Below are positions 23,724-36,941 of a stretch of 64,000 nucleotides of DNA, piece after piece. The position numbers and the translations under genes were made by a program. The notes beneath the pieces are model-generated. The model did no database searches, was not told the origin of the DNA, and saw nothing but the letters and a program-made list of their open reading frames with translations. Numbering within the stretch: the first letter of the stretch is position 1; each line of letters starts with the position of its first letter. Source of the DNA: Gossypium raimondii (lineage: Eukaryota; Streptophyta; Magnoliopsida; Malvales; Malvaceae). The stretch covers positions 49,323,733-49,387,732 of the forward strand of contig NC_068571.1 in NCBI RefSeq assembly GCF_025698545.1, written 5' to 3'.

Positions 23724-23994
23724 AAATTTAGCCATCAATGTTTACCAATTTTGCTAATTTAGTCTTGGTTTTGAAAAATGTATTAAATTTAATCCTCAAT
23801 ATTTACACATTCTATCAATTTAATATTGATTCTAAAATTTAAAATATTTCATATAAATATATGAAATATTGAAAATTTTATTTTTTAATTTTAGAATCAA
23901 TACCAAATTAACATAACATCGAGGATTAAATTTGTTGATTTTTAGAGTTAGAACCAAATAGATAGAATAGGTAAAATATTAGAGGCTAAATTTA
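23724..23994. repeat. Foldback (inverted-repeat) element
   Basis: Two ~130-bp arms in inverted orientation meet at a palindrome around 23856 (ATTTCATATAAATATATGAAAT). The left arm starts TAAATTTAGCCATCAATG and the right arm ends AGAGGCTAAATTTA. RNA from either strand would fold into a long imperfect hairpin, as in other non-autonomous foldback MITEs. Confidence 0.75.
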
Positions 23995-23999
23995 GAATT

Positions 24000-26900
24000 G
24001 AAAGCACATTTCAACTACTAATAAAACTGTTCATTTTGTCTCTCCTTCTCCTTGTCTTTTTACATTTTACGTTTCGAGTAATGTGTGAACAATTTTAGGG
24101 TTGAAAGAAATGTTTAGGACTGTTGATTTTAATGATAAATAATTTATTAAAAGAAGGAAATTATCATATAAGATTATGTTTATATTTTAAACACGGATTA
24201 CTTCTAACTTTCCCTTCATTTTGTTTCTACTATAATGTTGCGTTTTGGTCGGAGATACCAAATCAAATTTGTCTTTTATAATTAACACAAATAAAAGGGA
24301 TAAACATTACATATGGTTTAGGGTAAATTTGATCCAATATTAATATTGTTCTAGAAATTTTATTGAGATTGTCTCCATAAAAATCTATCCAATTTTTCTC
24401 AGTAGTCACTCTTCAAAAGATTGGAGTTTGCAAGATTATGTTAAAAAGCATACAATGTGGAGTTATTCAAAAAATGATTTGTGTTTTGTATTTAATTTTC
24501 ATTATCTATTAGATTAGATTTTAACATTGATTATCTTTTAAGTCTATTAAAATCATAAATATTATAAAAATAATGACTATTTTATAATATAATAACTTTA
24601 ATTAGGAAAAAAACAAATGAAAATTTTGTTAATATATTGTTAATGTTGTCAACTTCTTTTTAAATGTATACACTAGTCATATGGTATTAGAAATTTTACA
24701 GTGTAAAAATATTATTTAAAATAAAAAAATTATGAGTTTATTTTCACCCTATTAAATAATTTAATATATAAAATAAAAATACTTATAGTCTAAAAGCGGA
24801 AATGAGCGGCAGGTTTGAGTTTTGTGTCATCTCTTTGTCCCCACGTGCGGATGTTTTGGGCAAATCCAGACAAACAGATTTCGTTGTTTCTTTGTTTTAG
24901 TCCTTCAAATTTTGACAAAATCCATGTTTCCACTTCAATTTGATTTCCTATTGGAAATTTTTTTTATCTTTATTTATATTTTCAAATTTTAATATATTAC
25001 AAAATGTGTAATGTTATTTTTATATAATAGTGAGAAATTAATTATTAAATTTAAGTTTGAGTTATAATTAAGCATGCTAAAATTAGATGGGGACCGTGAA
25101 AGTAAATGTAATGAAAATGCATTTTATAAAGTAGAAGGAAATACTAAATTTGATTTGTTGCATTGATGTATGAGCAGAAACATTTTAGGTTTACCTAATA
25201 TTAAATATCCATGTCCTTTTATATGCTATATTGATTATCTTTTAAGGAATCGATGTTCATTATTTGTACTTCTTATGAGTAGAGTCTTAAAATTAATTAT
25301 GTTATTATAATTATTAGCCACAATGATTAACAGCTCATTTAGCTTATGTTTTAGAAGCTTGATATTAACTTTAAGGGAGAAGAAAGTGGTGATTTCACTT
25401 AAACAGGCGGACTGCTAGAAAGATAAGAGGAGGGGGAGGAACTGTGAGGACTTGGAAAGTAGAGTGCAGGGAATAATTATTCAAGGTTGCTAATTAAGGG
25501 GAGAAGATCATTTTTCCTTTTATGTATTTTTAGGGAAAGTCCTTTTCTTTGGTAGCGGTGACATGACAAAGTGATTATCATCAAGGAGTGCTCAGGGGTA
25601 TACATAGTGGGGCTCATTTTGTTATTCCTTTTGATGGGGTATGAAGTTATTACACTGAGGTGGATCCAAGCAGTCCTCAAATAAGTGTTCATATTGGAGA
25701 AATGTTCACACTAAAAAGCATGTGACCATAGTAGTGGGTGGCGTTAAAACCAAAAGACTTATTAGATGAGAATGAGCCATAGAACGAGAAGTGATGAATT
25801 GTTTTCAAAGTGTCCAGCCCAAGTGGGGTATAATAGTTCTAAAAATATAAAAATCTAAGTTATTTGTGGTTTAAATGAAAGATATGGTATAATTGATTGT
25901 GGTTGACTAAAATGAATAACCCCAAAAAAGAGGTTTAGGGGGACCTCTTAGGAGAGGGTAAAAATCAAAGCTCCCAAACAACCTAGTCGATAGACCGCCC
26001 CTCACCTACATTTGGAGACTCATTGAAAATAGCTTAACAACGCAACGAAATGAATGGTGGAGAGATTGATTTGATTTCTTAACCATCCAAGTCGCCCCGT
26101 TGGATTGGACTCACTTCGATTTGCCCATGCACTTTGATTCAGTAGACACCCTGCCACTCTTTCACTCCAATTCTTCATAAAATTTTGGTCCCCCTTGTCT
26201 CCCTTATAATTAACTCGCTTTAAATGCCTGGACCAATATTAGATGTTGTAAAAATATCATGTCACATCAATAGATGGAACTCAAAATCTATAAATCATAT
26301 AAGTTGAATACAAAATCAGTAAAAAAAGAAGAAGAAGGGAAATTCAATTCTTTTTTATTATTTTAAATTTTTTTAATTATTTGGTAGTTTTTTAACTCCA
26401 TAAATAAGATAAAAATTATCATTTTATCTTTCTTTTGAATAAATTATTATTTATTTAATTATATTTTGAATTCTGTAGAAATTGAAAATCCAAAGTTGAT
26501 TCAATTATTTCAACAATGTCAATTCATTGGTTTGTTGGAATGTGTGTGACCATCATTGCACCACCGCATGAGTCGGGCGGGACATGGATGTCACAGTGGC
26601 CTTCGCCTGTCTTGGGGTAGCCTCCCGCATGGTTCCCTCCTTCCTAAAACTAGTTTTATAAAAAAAAGAAGAAAAGAGAGATAAAATGAAGTGACTTATG
26701 CTTGTTATTCAGCACTAAAACATAGCACAAACAAGGCACATAGCGAAAAGGTGTTTTTGTTTCAAACATGACAAACTAATCTTTTGGGGCAGACATTAAG
26801 ACAAGTTTGCTGTGGATTGCAGTCTCCACCATTATTCTAGGGGTTAAAAAATACCCATCCATTCCTTTAACAATTATTCTTTAAGGTGTTTGTATGTGGG

Positions 26901-27630
26901 GTTATTATAAAAATATATTCACTTCAAATCATGTATTTAATACCCTACGTGCTGATTAATAAACAACACAATTCTGTTCTCGTCGTGCATTGCATTGTTT
27001 ATATTTGTTGGCTATCAATTAGGGATGCTGGGTAGCTGCCTGCTTCCCTACCAACTTCATTACTTTCAATCAAAGCAAATTTTTCACTTAAAATCGTCAG
27101 ATCCCATCATTTTAACAATTGCATGCCGTGGTTGTTCTAAAAACCCTGTTGAGGAAAGCTAAACTTGTAGTACCACAAAACTACTAGGGATGCATCATTG
27201 TTAAAAACAATACTTAATGTCCCTAAAAGGCTGTTTAGCATTAATGATACACAAAATTAAGCCAAAATATAAGGAAATAGAACTTGTCGGCCAACAAAAC
27301 CACAAAGAAAGCCCAAAAATAGCAAAAGAAAATGTCAAAGAGAAAGTAAGTTTTGCCAAAACACACATCCCTTCAATATTTAAATATAAATGTCTTATAT
27401 CAAAATTACAATAAAATCCTTGAACTTGGAGTTCAATCCCTACGGTCCAACCAATTTATTACTTCAACCAAGTATTAATTTAATTATAAAGTATTCAATG
27501 TTTTTAATTAATATGTTAAATTTTGAAGATCAAAATATTAGGATTAGATTTTAATTTTATATAATCCCGAATATAGAAGATTCTGGAATAAAAGAGTGTA
27601 GCAATTGTTTTGGAATCAAAATTGACATAA
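24000..27630. other. Intergenic region, nothing recognised
   Basis: 3.6 kb without a convincing gene. Short open frames at ~25477-25692 and ~27217-27414 have no recognisable motif. A GC-richer patch around 26550-26640 is also unassigned. Confidence 0.5.
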
Positions 27631-28035
27631 TGTCAAATTTACATCTTTTGTTAATTTAATTTTATTTAGTTTTAATTAATTTTGACTCTTAACCTTAAAA
27701 AAGTTAAATTTGATCATCAATCTTTTGAAAAGGAGTCTAATTGATCTTTTAACAAAAATATTGTCTAAAATGTTAAATTTTAAATATAACATTTCGCATG
27801 ACAATTCACTTATATTTTTTTGTGAATTTTTATAATTTTAAATCCTTATTTATATGGTATATAAAACAAATAGTACCATTTTAACATGAAATGCATATGA
27901 ACTATTATATAGTAAAGAATTAATATTTTAATTGACATTTCTTTTAAAAATACAATTTAACCTTATTTAAAAATAATGGTTAAAATTAGCTAAACAAAAT
28001 AAATATCAAATTCACAGAAAATATAAGTATTAAAG
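27630..28035. repeat. Foldback element, copy A
   Basis: Shares phrases such as AAAATATTGTCTAAAATGTTAAATTT and AAAGTTAAATTTGAT with copy B at 28835-29275 and has inverted arms. Diverged, with approximate ends. Confidence 0.55.
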
Positions 28036-28125
28036 ACTCATTTCAATGGGTTAAACATTGTGCCAAGGGGAAAAGAGAAGAGTAATGAAATGAACCAGAT
28101 TGGGTAAGTTTTCCTCTAAAAAATG

Positions 28126-28541
28126 GGTAAACTACATTAGAGATGATTATAAAATAGTCATTTCTATTTTGGTTATTTTAAATTTTTTTTGATTAATTTA
28201 GTCACTTTTGTTAGAATATTTTCTCGAAATGGTGACCGACTGTTATTTCATTAATGAGAAGCTGACTGGACCTATCACGATATAAACATTACAAATTAAA
28301 ATTTATTCTTTTAATCCCTTTAAAAATTAATTTTTTACTCTTCCCTTTCCTCTTTTCTTATTTTCCTTTCACTTACCTTGTCGCTAGTGAACAATGTCTT
28401 AAAAATGATCGTGAATGAGATAGCACTTAAGTGACCATTTTGAAAAATTATACTAACTTCGTGATTAAGTTGATAAAAAAAAGTTAAAATGGCAAAAATA
28501 AAATTGATGCTATTTTAGGATACCCTCCTATGTAGTTTACC
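28126..28541. mobile_element. MULE-type MITE, ~415 bp
   Basis: Starts GGGTAAACTACATTAGAGA and ends CTCCTATGTAGTTTACC, so the two ends are inverted repeats of GGTAAACTACAT. The termini resemble those of the 36219-36777 element. No clear target duplication was seen, so the exact limits are uncertain. Confidence 0.65.
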
Positions 28542-28834
28542 TGACGATGAAACCAAAGACGTGTCGATCATCTTTTTTAATGCATAGGGAAACGAAGAAA
28601 GAAAAAAGGGTGGCCCTTTCTGCAGGTTTGACTATCAATTTTGTACCTAGTCAGGAATTAAAGTCTTCTTCTTCTTTAATTTCAATCTCATAAGTACCCT
28701 AATCTTTTCTCACTCTCCCTATACCGCATTGTTTCACACATGAATCTGCCCATCCACTCAACTCCCGCTTTGGGTTTTAACCCACGCAGTATTGAGACCT
28801 AAATATCTGCTACTTTTCTTCAAATAAAAATGTT

Positions 28835-29275
28835 AAATTTAGCTGTTATCGTTTATATTTATTTATTTTTAGTTAAATTTAGTCTCAATTTTTTAAAATA
28901 GTCAAATTTAACATTAATCTTTTAAAAAGAGTCGAATGGTCATTTTTTAACGAAAATATTGATTAAAACGTTAAATTTTTAAATATGATAGCCTACATGA
29001 TAATCCCCATGTACTTCTCGCTTCTTTTTTTGAATTTTTTTATAAATCTTAAATTATTTGTTGATGTAACATATAAAATAAATTGTGTCATGTCGGGATG
29101 AAGTATACGAGAATTGTCACACTGATTTTCATGCCAACATTATTAAAATTTAATTTTTTAGTCAACATTTTAGTTAAAAAATGATTTAATTCTTTTTTTT
29201 GAAAAATTATTAGCCAAATTTAACTAAAATAATAATAAAATTAACAAAAGAAAATGTAAATGATAAGGACTAAAT
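28835..29275. repeat. Foldback element, copy B, in the Aux/IAA upstream region
   Basis: Arms of ~190 bp in inverted orientation: the left arm begins AAATTTAGCTGTTATCG and the right arm ends AATGATAAGGACTAAATTT. Copy A lies 800 bp to the left. The right end is about 490 bp from the Aux/IAA start codon. Confidence 0.65.
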
Positions 29276-29596
29276 TTGAGATTATACCTAAATAATAATA
29301 ATGTATTACCTTAATAGAGGTTAAAGTTTCAGTGTTGGTGTAGAAGTGGGCGTTAAGAGTTGAAAGAAAGGCGGGGAAAACAATAGGGAAGAAACTCCCA
29401 GTTTTGGTGCCCGTGAAATGGTTTGGCAGTGTAGTGTGCAAAGGTACAGAAAACAATGGGAGAAGCAACCTAAAAAAGGAAGAGAAAGAGGGGACAAATA
29501 GGTCGGCTAAAAGTGAAGCAAAACATGGACCCACTTCACCAAATGCTACCCTCTGTCTGCTATATGTCCCCATCCCTCAATCTCACCCTTCTTCTT

Positions 29597-29604
29597 TATA
29601 TTAA
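29597..29604 (+). promoter_or_regulatory. Putative TATA box of the Aux/IAA gene
   Basis: TATATTAA sits 169 bp before the ATG, after a CT-rich stretch. This position predicts transcription starting near 29630 and a 5' leader of about 130 bp. No canonical TGTCTC auxin response element was seen in the preceding 250 bp. Confidence 0.5.
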
Positions 29605-29765
29605 AATCCCCCCCTCCCAACTTTGTTACCAATAAACCTAGATTACTATTGCACTCTTTGCTTTGCTTTCCTTCTCTCAAGACTAATAGCATTTGTCATT
29701 TAAAGTTGGGTTTTTTTGGGGGGGGGAGGGAATCTTTGTTTTTTGTTGTTTGTTGTGTGGTGTGC

Positions 29766-30705
29766 ATGGAGCTCCAACTGGGACTCTCCACTCCTATTTT
29801 TCCTTTCAAAATGTTGGACCTCAACAGCTATGGTTACGAGCTTAGGGAGGGTTTGGGTCCATTTGGCATTAATGTTAATAACAATTGCGACAGTTGCAGC
29901 AGCAGCTGCAGTTCTAGCAGTAGCGGCGGTGCTGATGATGGTGGTGGTGGCACCAAAAAACGACGCCTCCTTGATGAAGAGAATCGAATTGTTCCTAAAA
30001 CGTTGCCTCTTTTGTTTTGGACAAACCAACGACCTAATGATGAAGATGAGCCGAAAGATGTCGACGACCACTCTTCTTCTGCCATTTTCAAGTACTTCAC
30101 TTTCCCTTTCATCTCCCTTTTCTTTTTATTTCGTGCGCCTGTCTTTTATTGAATTGAATCTTTGGTTTTGATAGGAATGATGGAGAGGGTTTAGTGGGGT
30201 GGCCACCAGTGAAAGCGTGGAGGAAGAAGGTGCGGCGCCGCGTAGCCAATGTAAGGGCGGCGGTGGAGAATAGCTGTGGTGGTAGGGCTTCAAGTTCTAC
30301 GTACGTGAAGGTAAAGATGGAAGGAAATGCAATTGCAAGGAAAATTGACATTAGTCTTCACCACTCCTTTGAATCGCTCACAACCACCCTGATGAGAATG
30401 TTTGATATATGTAAGTATATATATAATAAAACAAACCCTATAGACCTTGCTTCAATTCAATCCTAGTTTCAAACATTCTTGTTTGGTAACAGCTGATGAG
30501 AATGGGCAAAAGAGCTTTAAACTCACTTATCTGGACAGAGAAGGAGACTGGCTGCTTGCTGAAGATGTTCCATGGAGGTAACTTTTTCCTTGTTATTTTA
30601 TTTTTCCTGTTTGGTTACATACAGGCTGATGAAGAAGTTTGGGTTATTTTCAGGACCTTCATTGGATCCTTGAAATACATCAAATTAATTCGAAGCAGAT
30701 GCTAA
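29766..30705 (+). CDS. IAA29: Aux/IAA transcriptional repressor, IAA29-like
   Basis: Four exons, 29766-30091, 30175-30410, 30493-30577 and 30654-30705, all with GT-AG introns; 232 residues. Domain I begins at the N-terminus with the EAR repression motif LQLGL (residues 3-7), which recruits TOPLESS. A serine/glycine-rich linker leads to KKRR (~63-66). Domain II carries the auxin degron VGWPPV (116-121), recognised by TIR1/AFB with auxin. The PB1 domain (152-229) has YVKVKMEG with the conserved lysine and the acidic DREGDWLLAEDVPW segment, so both faces for dimerising with ARF proteins are present. All four domains look intact. The linker resembles Arabidopsis IAA29, which is linked to phytochrome-interacting factors; the exact paralogue is inferred. 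The protein acts in the nucleus. Confidence 0.92.
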
Positions 30706-33700
30706 TAAGTTAGTGATGGGATGGATGAAACTTGAAAGAATGGTCATGGCCTTTTCAATTCTGCTTCAATGTGAACATATAGTAAATGAAACACAAGTAT
30801 GTAGATTTGAGAGCAATAATGATACCCTGCTTCAATTATTCCAAAAACCTTCCCTACCAACTTCATCAACCTTTCAATATTTCTTAAACATGAATCTATT
30901 TTAAATGCCCTCTCATTTCTCTTTACCCAGAATTCCATTTTTCAGCTAAAACTGAAATTATGAGAACGAATCAAAATACAGTGCTACAGTTCTATTGATT
31001 TGATAAATGCATACTCTGTTTTGATACACCTCTCAAAATCATGATATTGTATATACATGAATATGAAAATTTAAATAAAAAATAAAGTACTTTTTTTATT
31101 AAATTGAAAGGGAAATTGTTATGTATCCTTTATAAATTTAAAGGGTACCAATACTTTGGACATAAATTCAAATATAAAAGAAAAAGAAATAAAGCAAAGT
31201 TGGTCCAAATCCAAACTCTAATGGGATACCCATAAATATAATCCCACCTTAACCTGGGCTAAACAACTTGAAAATAACAAGAAAATATTGTTAAGGGTGA
31301 CATTATGCCAATTGAAAATAATCTCTTTCTCATATATATATATATATGAAAACTATTTAGTATATTAGTAAAGTTTTAGACTCGCAAGTAGGGTTAAGGG
31401 ATTGATAAGTACCTTATAAGAGTATAATAAAATATTAAAAATAAATATTTTAAAAAGAGACATAACAGTTTTTAAAATTACTTATGAAATAAAAAAGCAC
31501 ACTGTTATTGTATCAAATACTAATCCATATATATATACATTATACACACAAAATTTATCTATCACATGCATGTGCATGTGAAAATTACTGATATAAACGT
31601 GCGTGTATGTAAAAATTATTATATTGTTTGAAAATAATAACACGACATATTGATATATACAAAATTATAACAAAACAATAAAATAAACTAGTTTAAATTT
31701 TAAGTTGAAAGAAATAATATAAGTAGGTACAATTTTTAATGTCACTTAATGTGTAAAATAACACACAAGATTTGTTAACATAGTTCAAATAACAATTCTA
31801 CTCAATAGAGTATTACTGAGTGAATGATTTATTCATCAATGGATTCGAAACCATATTAGCTAAAACCCAAACTGATCGTACAATGTGAAGCGATTGCAAC
31901 CCCAAAGAGATCCCCACCTGTTACCATCACTCAACCCCAAAATACTTCACTCATAAAAATGTTCAACTCTCCAAGAAATTCTAAATAGATAGTTTAATAA
32001 AATAAAGCATTAACCAAGAAATTCAAGATAGATAATAATTTTGGCCAACCTTGCCTTTTTTGCTATAAGCCTATGCATTTCATCTATTAATGCCAACTCA
32101 CTCATTAAAAACTCTAAGATTTATCCTTTTGTGTAGCCACAACAAAGGGGCTTAGTGCATCTTCTATCCTGACATCAGTGAGAAGAGAAGCTGAGTGAAT
32201 AAAACTATTCACCCTGTGAGTGGAAAATAGCTTTTTGAGATCTTGAAAGACTTTGGAATAGTAGCCATGTTCTCCTTAAGCAACCCCACATCGTGTTAAT
32301 CCATCACAATGTGATAAATAAGAGGTAGAAATGGCAAGAATTCTCGAGTAGCTAAAGACTCAGCATGGACAATTTGACTAAATATTAACTCATCACCTGC
32401 ACTAGTTTCATGTTCCCCTCATTCATCCTATCTTGTCCCAATCTCTGTTTCGATAAAGGTTGGACCACTATACTCAAACTCCTCTTTAGCATTCTTCTCT
32501 ATGTCAGGTGAATCTGTCCCCAACTCCTTAACCTAAGGATCCTCCTCTTTTTTCCATTGCTAGTTTGAACAGGAGAAACAACATCCTATTGTTTAGTCAT
32601 CTCATTAATAAATTTTTTAGGCCCCAAAATACCATGAGAATGGTAATTCGGGATTTTGAAAATTTCATACAAACTGTTCTCAACCAAGGATTTCTCATTG
32701 TTTTATAATTGGAATGTTGTTTTTCAAGGAAAATGTATAACATTTATAATCCCTATATTTTTCACAAGGTTAAGATAAAACCTACCTCCTAGCTAATTTT
32801 TATGGCTTAACTAAAACCATCTAGCCTTTACAAAGGCTTAACTAGAAACCTTTCTAATCCATTAAAGTTTTTTAGGTAAAAAACCTTAAAGTGATCTCTT
32901 TACAATAAAGACAAGATGAATAAACCAACAATCAACCTCTAATAGGTGCGTTTTTGCAAATTAAAGCTCCAAATACAAAAATGTGAGAGTAGTAAAAGAT
33001 ATTAAAATATGCTCTCAAAGTTAATGCACAAGAGAAAAATGAGAAATGAAGAATTTCAAGCTTTTCCCTTGCTTTTGATTCTTGGATATCTATTATGTCT
33101 TCAAGTGTTATTGACTTGTACTTATACCCTTTGAGTGATTTTTGGAGTCATTAAATGGAAATTAGAGCTGTTGGAGCCATTAATTTGAGCATTAAATGTA
33201 ATTGTAGAGTTGTATGTCCCGATACATGGCTTCAAGTACCAATACATTTCTTTGAAAAAATATGATTCTTAGCATGTATATATCGAAACTTGTGGCAATG
33301 TTCTGATACCTCAATGTTATATTTTGGTACCTTTGTAATCATATTTCAATATGTTTTGTTGCCTTGAATGGAATAGTATTTACTTGCTATGATCTAAACC
33401 ACTAAAGGGTATGTTCCCATATCTATATATGGACCAGAACATTTACTTGTAAGTTTTAATACATTTCAAGTCAGTAGGTTACTGAGTCTGTATATTTTAA
33501 TATATTTAAGATATATATAGGAGTATGGTTCCAAATTTGCTTAAAATCAATTTTTAGTGAAATAACATGTAGTTTTGTAAATTTGATTAAGAGATTATTA
33601 TTTTATATCAAAACATTTAAAAAGAAAAGCTAACAAACTTGTCAATGGTTTGTTCTTGAGCCTCTCGATCACTAGGGGTGTTTGCTCTTTATTGATTTCT

Positions 33701-33900
33701 CTGTTTATTTCATCATGCACCGAACTGTCATCTGATATCTCCATTGGCGATGAAGAAACCCCAACTCTTCTTCTGGTTGATTGTTTACCATGGTTAATTT
33801 TGACAAAGAAAAAAAATCCTTAAAAAGGAAATATAGAACAATCGAGCAGTGGAGAGACGTGATAGAAAGAGAGAGTAGTTAAGGAAACCAGCTTATCTTT
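30706..33900. other. Intergenic region with unassigned repeat-like sequence
   Basis: Contains a TATATATA run (31335-31346) and much AT-rich DNA. The stretch 31800-32620 has higher complexity and on the minus strand gives broken frames that could be a retroelement relic, but I could not assign it to a family. 33200-33560 repeats ATACATTTC / GATACCTC-like phrases. Confidence 0.4.
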
Positions 33901-34082
33901 AATAAAAGATAATCAGTCATCCAATAAACAACCCCTTCTTTATACATTTAGTGCCAACACCTAAAACCATTCCAAGGGATAATCAACATTTAAAAAATAA
34001 ATAATAAAAATAATAGATGTCGGAAATAAGCAGTAATTAATCTATGAAATGTGCCCTTTGACTACCCAAGGCAAGTCACATT

Positions 34083-35640
34083 CGGCATATACCAATAGCA
34101 CTCCTTAAATTTTCAAACCTCTTTGAATGAAAATATCCGCAAGCTGATTTTTAGTTGAAATATGTTGTAATACTACCCTTTTTGTCTCCACAAGTTCACG
34201 GACAAAGTGACGTCTGATATTGATATGTTTAGTACAAGAGTGCAACACAGGATTTTTAGAAATGTTATATAGCATTGGTATTGTCACAATATACTGTCAG
34301 AACATCTATTGGAACCCTATAATCAAACAACATTTGATTCATCCGAAGAAGCTATGCGTAGGAGTTCCCAGCTCCTATGTATTCTGCTTTAGCTGTGGAT
34401 AATGAAATGAACTTAAAAACAAGCACTTAAGATGCTTTTCCATGATCAATACTACCGGCCTAGTTTACATCGCTATAACCAACAAGTGTTAAATTAGTGT
34501 ATTTAGAAAACCATAGTCCAAAATCAAATGTAGTTTTCGCATTTTGCTGCCTTGTGATGAGACTCTTTCGGATTGGCTTGGTACCGTGCATATACCACAA
34601 CACTCCAACAAATATCTGGCTTGCTAACTGTTAAGTATAGTAAGCTCCTAACGATTCTTCTGTAAGATGAACAGTCTATTGAAATACCATTTCTGTCAAT
34701 ACTCAACTTTTCACTTAAGCTCATAGGAGTTCTAGCATCTTTAGCTTACTCAAAGCCAAATTTCTTAACCATATTCAACATATTCCTCTAGGTTAACAAA
34801 GATGTCTTTTTCAAGTTGTTTAACTTGCAAAACAAGAAAATAAGTAAGCTCACCAACGATGCTCATTTCAAACTCCGGACGTTTTAGTTCCAAAAATTCA
34901 TCTTTAGCTTTGTTAAGGTTGGATCCAAAAATGATTTCATTTACATAGATGCACAATGGTCATGCTGCTCTTGGTCTTCTTTACAAATTAAATCTTGTCC
35001 ACATTTCTCTATTTGTAGCCTTCTTGCAACAAAAACTATGACAAGCGCTCATACTAGGCTCGTGGAGCCTATTTTAATCCATACAAGGTCTTAGATAGTT
35101 TGTAAACATAGTCAGGCTTATGAGGTCCACAAAACCTTTCCTGTTTCTCCACGTATACTTCCTTATTAAGAAGTTCATTAAAAAATGCACAACGTTAAGG
35201 TGACATGCAACAAGAAGTAAAAGTCGAATGGATTCTAACTTGGCTACTGGTGCAAAGGGTTTTTATTTTTATTTTACCAAAATCAACACCTTCAACCCAC
35301 GTATAACCTTGTGCCACCGCTTGAGCTTTGTTACGAGTGATGTTTTCCAAGTTCATTGCTCTTATTTTTGAAAATCCACTTGGTTTGTATCACATTGTAG
35401 ACTTGAGGACGAGGAACAAGTGTCCAAACATCATTTCTTGCATTGCATTCAACCAATGTTCATCTTCCAATGCTTCCTCAATTTTCTCTAGTTCGGTGGT
35501 CGAGACATAACAGCTGGTCTTATTCATGTCTCGATAGTTAATCTATTTTTCCCTGATTCTTCTACCACCAGTAATGCTGCCAATATCATTATTAGGAGGA
35601 TGATTTTTATGAATTCTTACAAAGGGTCTCGGTTTTGAAA
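34083..35640 (-). pseudogene. Degraded Ty1/copia pol on the minus strand
   Basis: Three separate frames carry recognisable pieces in reverse order along the plus strand. 34765-34956 has a decayed reverse-transcriptase motif (YVNEIIFGS for YVDDIIFGS) and FEMSIVGELTYFL. 34524-34724 has YRRIVRSLLYLTVSKPDI and NPKESHHKAAK, which follow the RT domain. 34105-34287 has TKHINIRRHFVRELVE and STKNQLADIF from the RNase H end. Upstream sequence to ~35640 fits a decayed RT start with many stops. The YVDD catalytic Asp pair is lost. No LTRs were found. It belongs to a different copia lineage from the 3499-8330 element. Confidence 0.8.
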
Positions 35641-36218
35641 CATCCTAGAACTGATCTGATTCTACTTCATCAGTTGTTCCATTTTCTGTTCGATCTTTTA
35701 TTACAACAAAAGCATCATCTTTTGTTTCCTCCACCAATTTGCTCTCATCAAATGGAGAGTCATTTGATGAAAACTAGAAGTATGAAAGCAAAACCCAAAA
35801 TGGTTAAACCACCCTTCGATGAAAACTTACACCTAACAAGACTTGAAATATTTAGAAAACCTTTGGAGGAAAAGCCAAGAAGAACAATGAAGTGTGCTTT
35901 TTTTTTTTTTTAATTCCCTCCATTTTAATTAATAAATAAAAATTTAATTATTTTAAAATAATATTGAAATGCTATAAAACTAAATTCTAATTTAATTATA
36001 TTTGACTTCAAGTATAATTGAGTATTTTAAAATTATATTTATATTCAATTCTATATTAACTTCAGATAAATTCATTAAATTATTTTTATTTAAAATTAAT
36101 TAATTATCATTCTTTAAAATATATTTTCCATATAATGCAATTTTTAATTTAAATTAATAATACTTATGATAATTTATAACTAATTAGATTTTTATTTTAT
36201 TGAAAATTATAAAATAAA

Positions 36219-36777
36219 GGGTAAATTACACCCAAGGTCTTGAACTATCAATAAGTTTACGTTTTGGTCACTCAACTTTATATGTTACTAAATTATCATT
36301 AAACTATTAGAAAGTATTATTTAAGTCATTAGATTGTTGAAATTATTGGTGTATGACTTTCTATATTCACTGCTTGCACTAATCAAAACATCTCATTTCC
36401 ATTATCTTTTAACTGTTCAAATTTTTTATAAAACAACTTTAAATGTCTTGAATCAACAAATCAAAATTCAAATAGTTTTTTTCTTCAATCTCTGAAACTG
36501 ACTGTTAGATCAACTTGGGTATAAGGTATGTTCTTCTACTTATCTATGGGTACTAATTCACTGTATCGATTGTCCGATTGTCGCCTGGAGCTCGTTACCT
36601 AGACTTTTTCTTTTAAAAAAAAATCTTAATAGCTTAATGACTTCAATAAAAACTTTCAAATAGTTTAGTGATTTAAATAAAGATTTTCGAACAGTTTAAT
36701 AACCATTTTGTAACTTTTTGAAGTTAATGACCAAAATGTAAACTTACTAATAATTTAATAACCAGTGTAATTTACCC
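36219..36777. mobile_element. MULE-type MITE, 559 bp, with 9-bp target duplication
   Basis: Starts GGGTAAATTACACCCAAGG and ends GTGTAATTTACCC. The terminal inverted repeats extend further inward (CTATCAATAAGTTTACGTTT versus AAATGTAAACTTACTAATAA). It is flanked by TAAAATAAA (36210-36218) and TACAATAAA (36778-36786), matching at 8 of 9 bases; 9 bp is the Mutator target length. No coding capacity. Related partial copies lie at 22811 and 28126. Confidence 0.82.
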
Positions 36778-36941
36778 TACAATAAAAAGGAATGGATATA
36801 AAAAATAAATAGAATAATAATTAATTAGAAAAGGGTAAATTCATATTTTTATTTAAAATTTATTTAATAAATAAACCTTAAAGTTAATATATTTTGATAC
36901 GTAGGTATTTTTCAAACAATAGAAAACTATGGTGATTTTTT

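Noticed and set aside
25477-25692. 71-residue minus-strand frame in the intergenic region
   Set aside because: No start context, splice partners or recognisable motif; length is within chance for this AT-rich DNA.
31800-32620. Possible retroelement coding relic on the minus strand
   Set aside because: Several stops per 100 bp and no diagnostic motif; left as unassigned intergenic sequence.
35635-35913. 92-residue plus-strand frame
   Set aside because: Opposite-strand shadow next to the decayed copia pol, with no family similarity.
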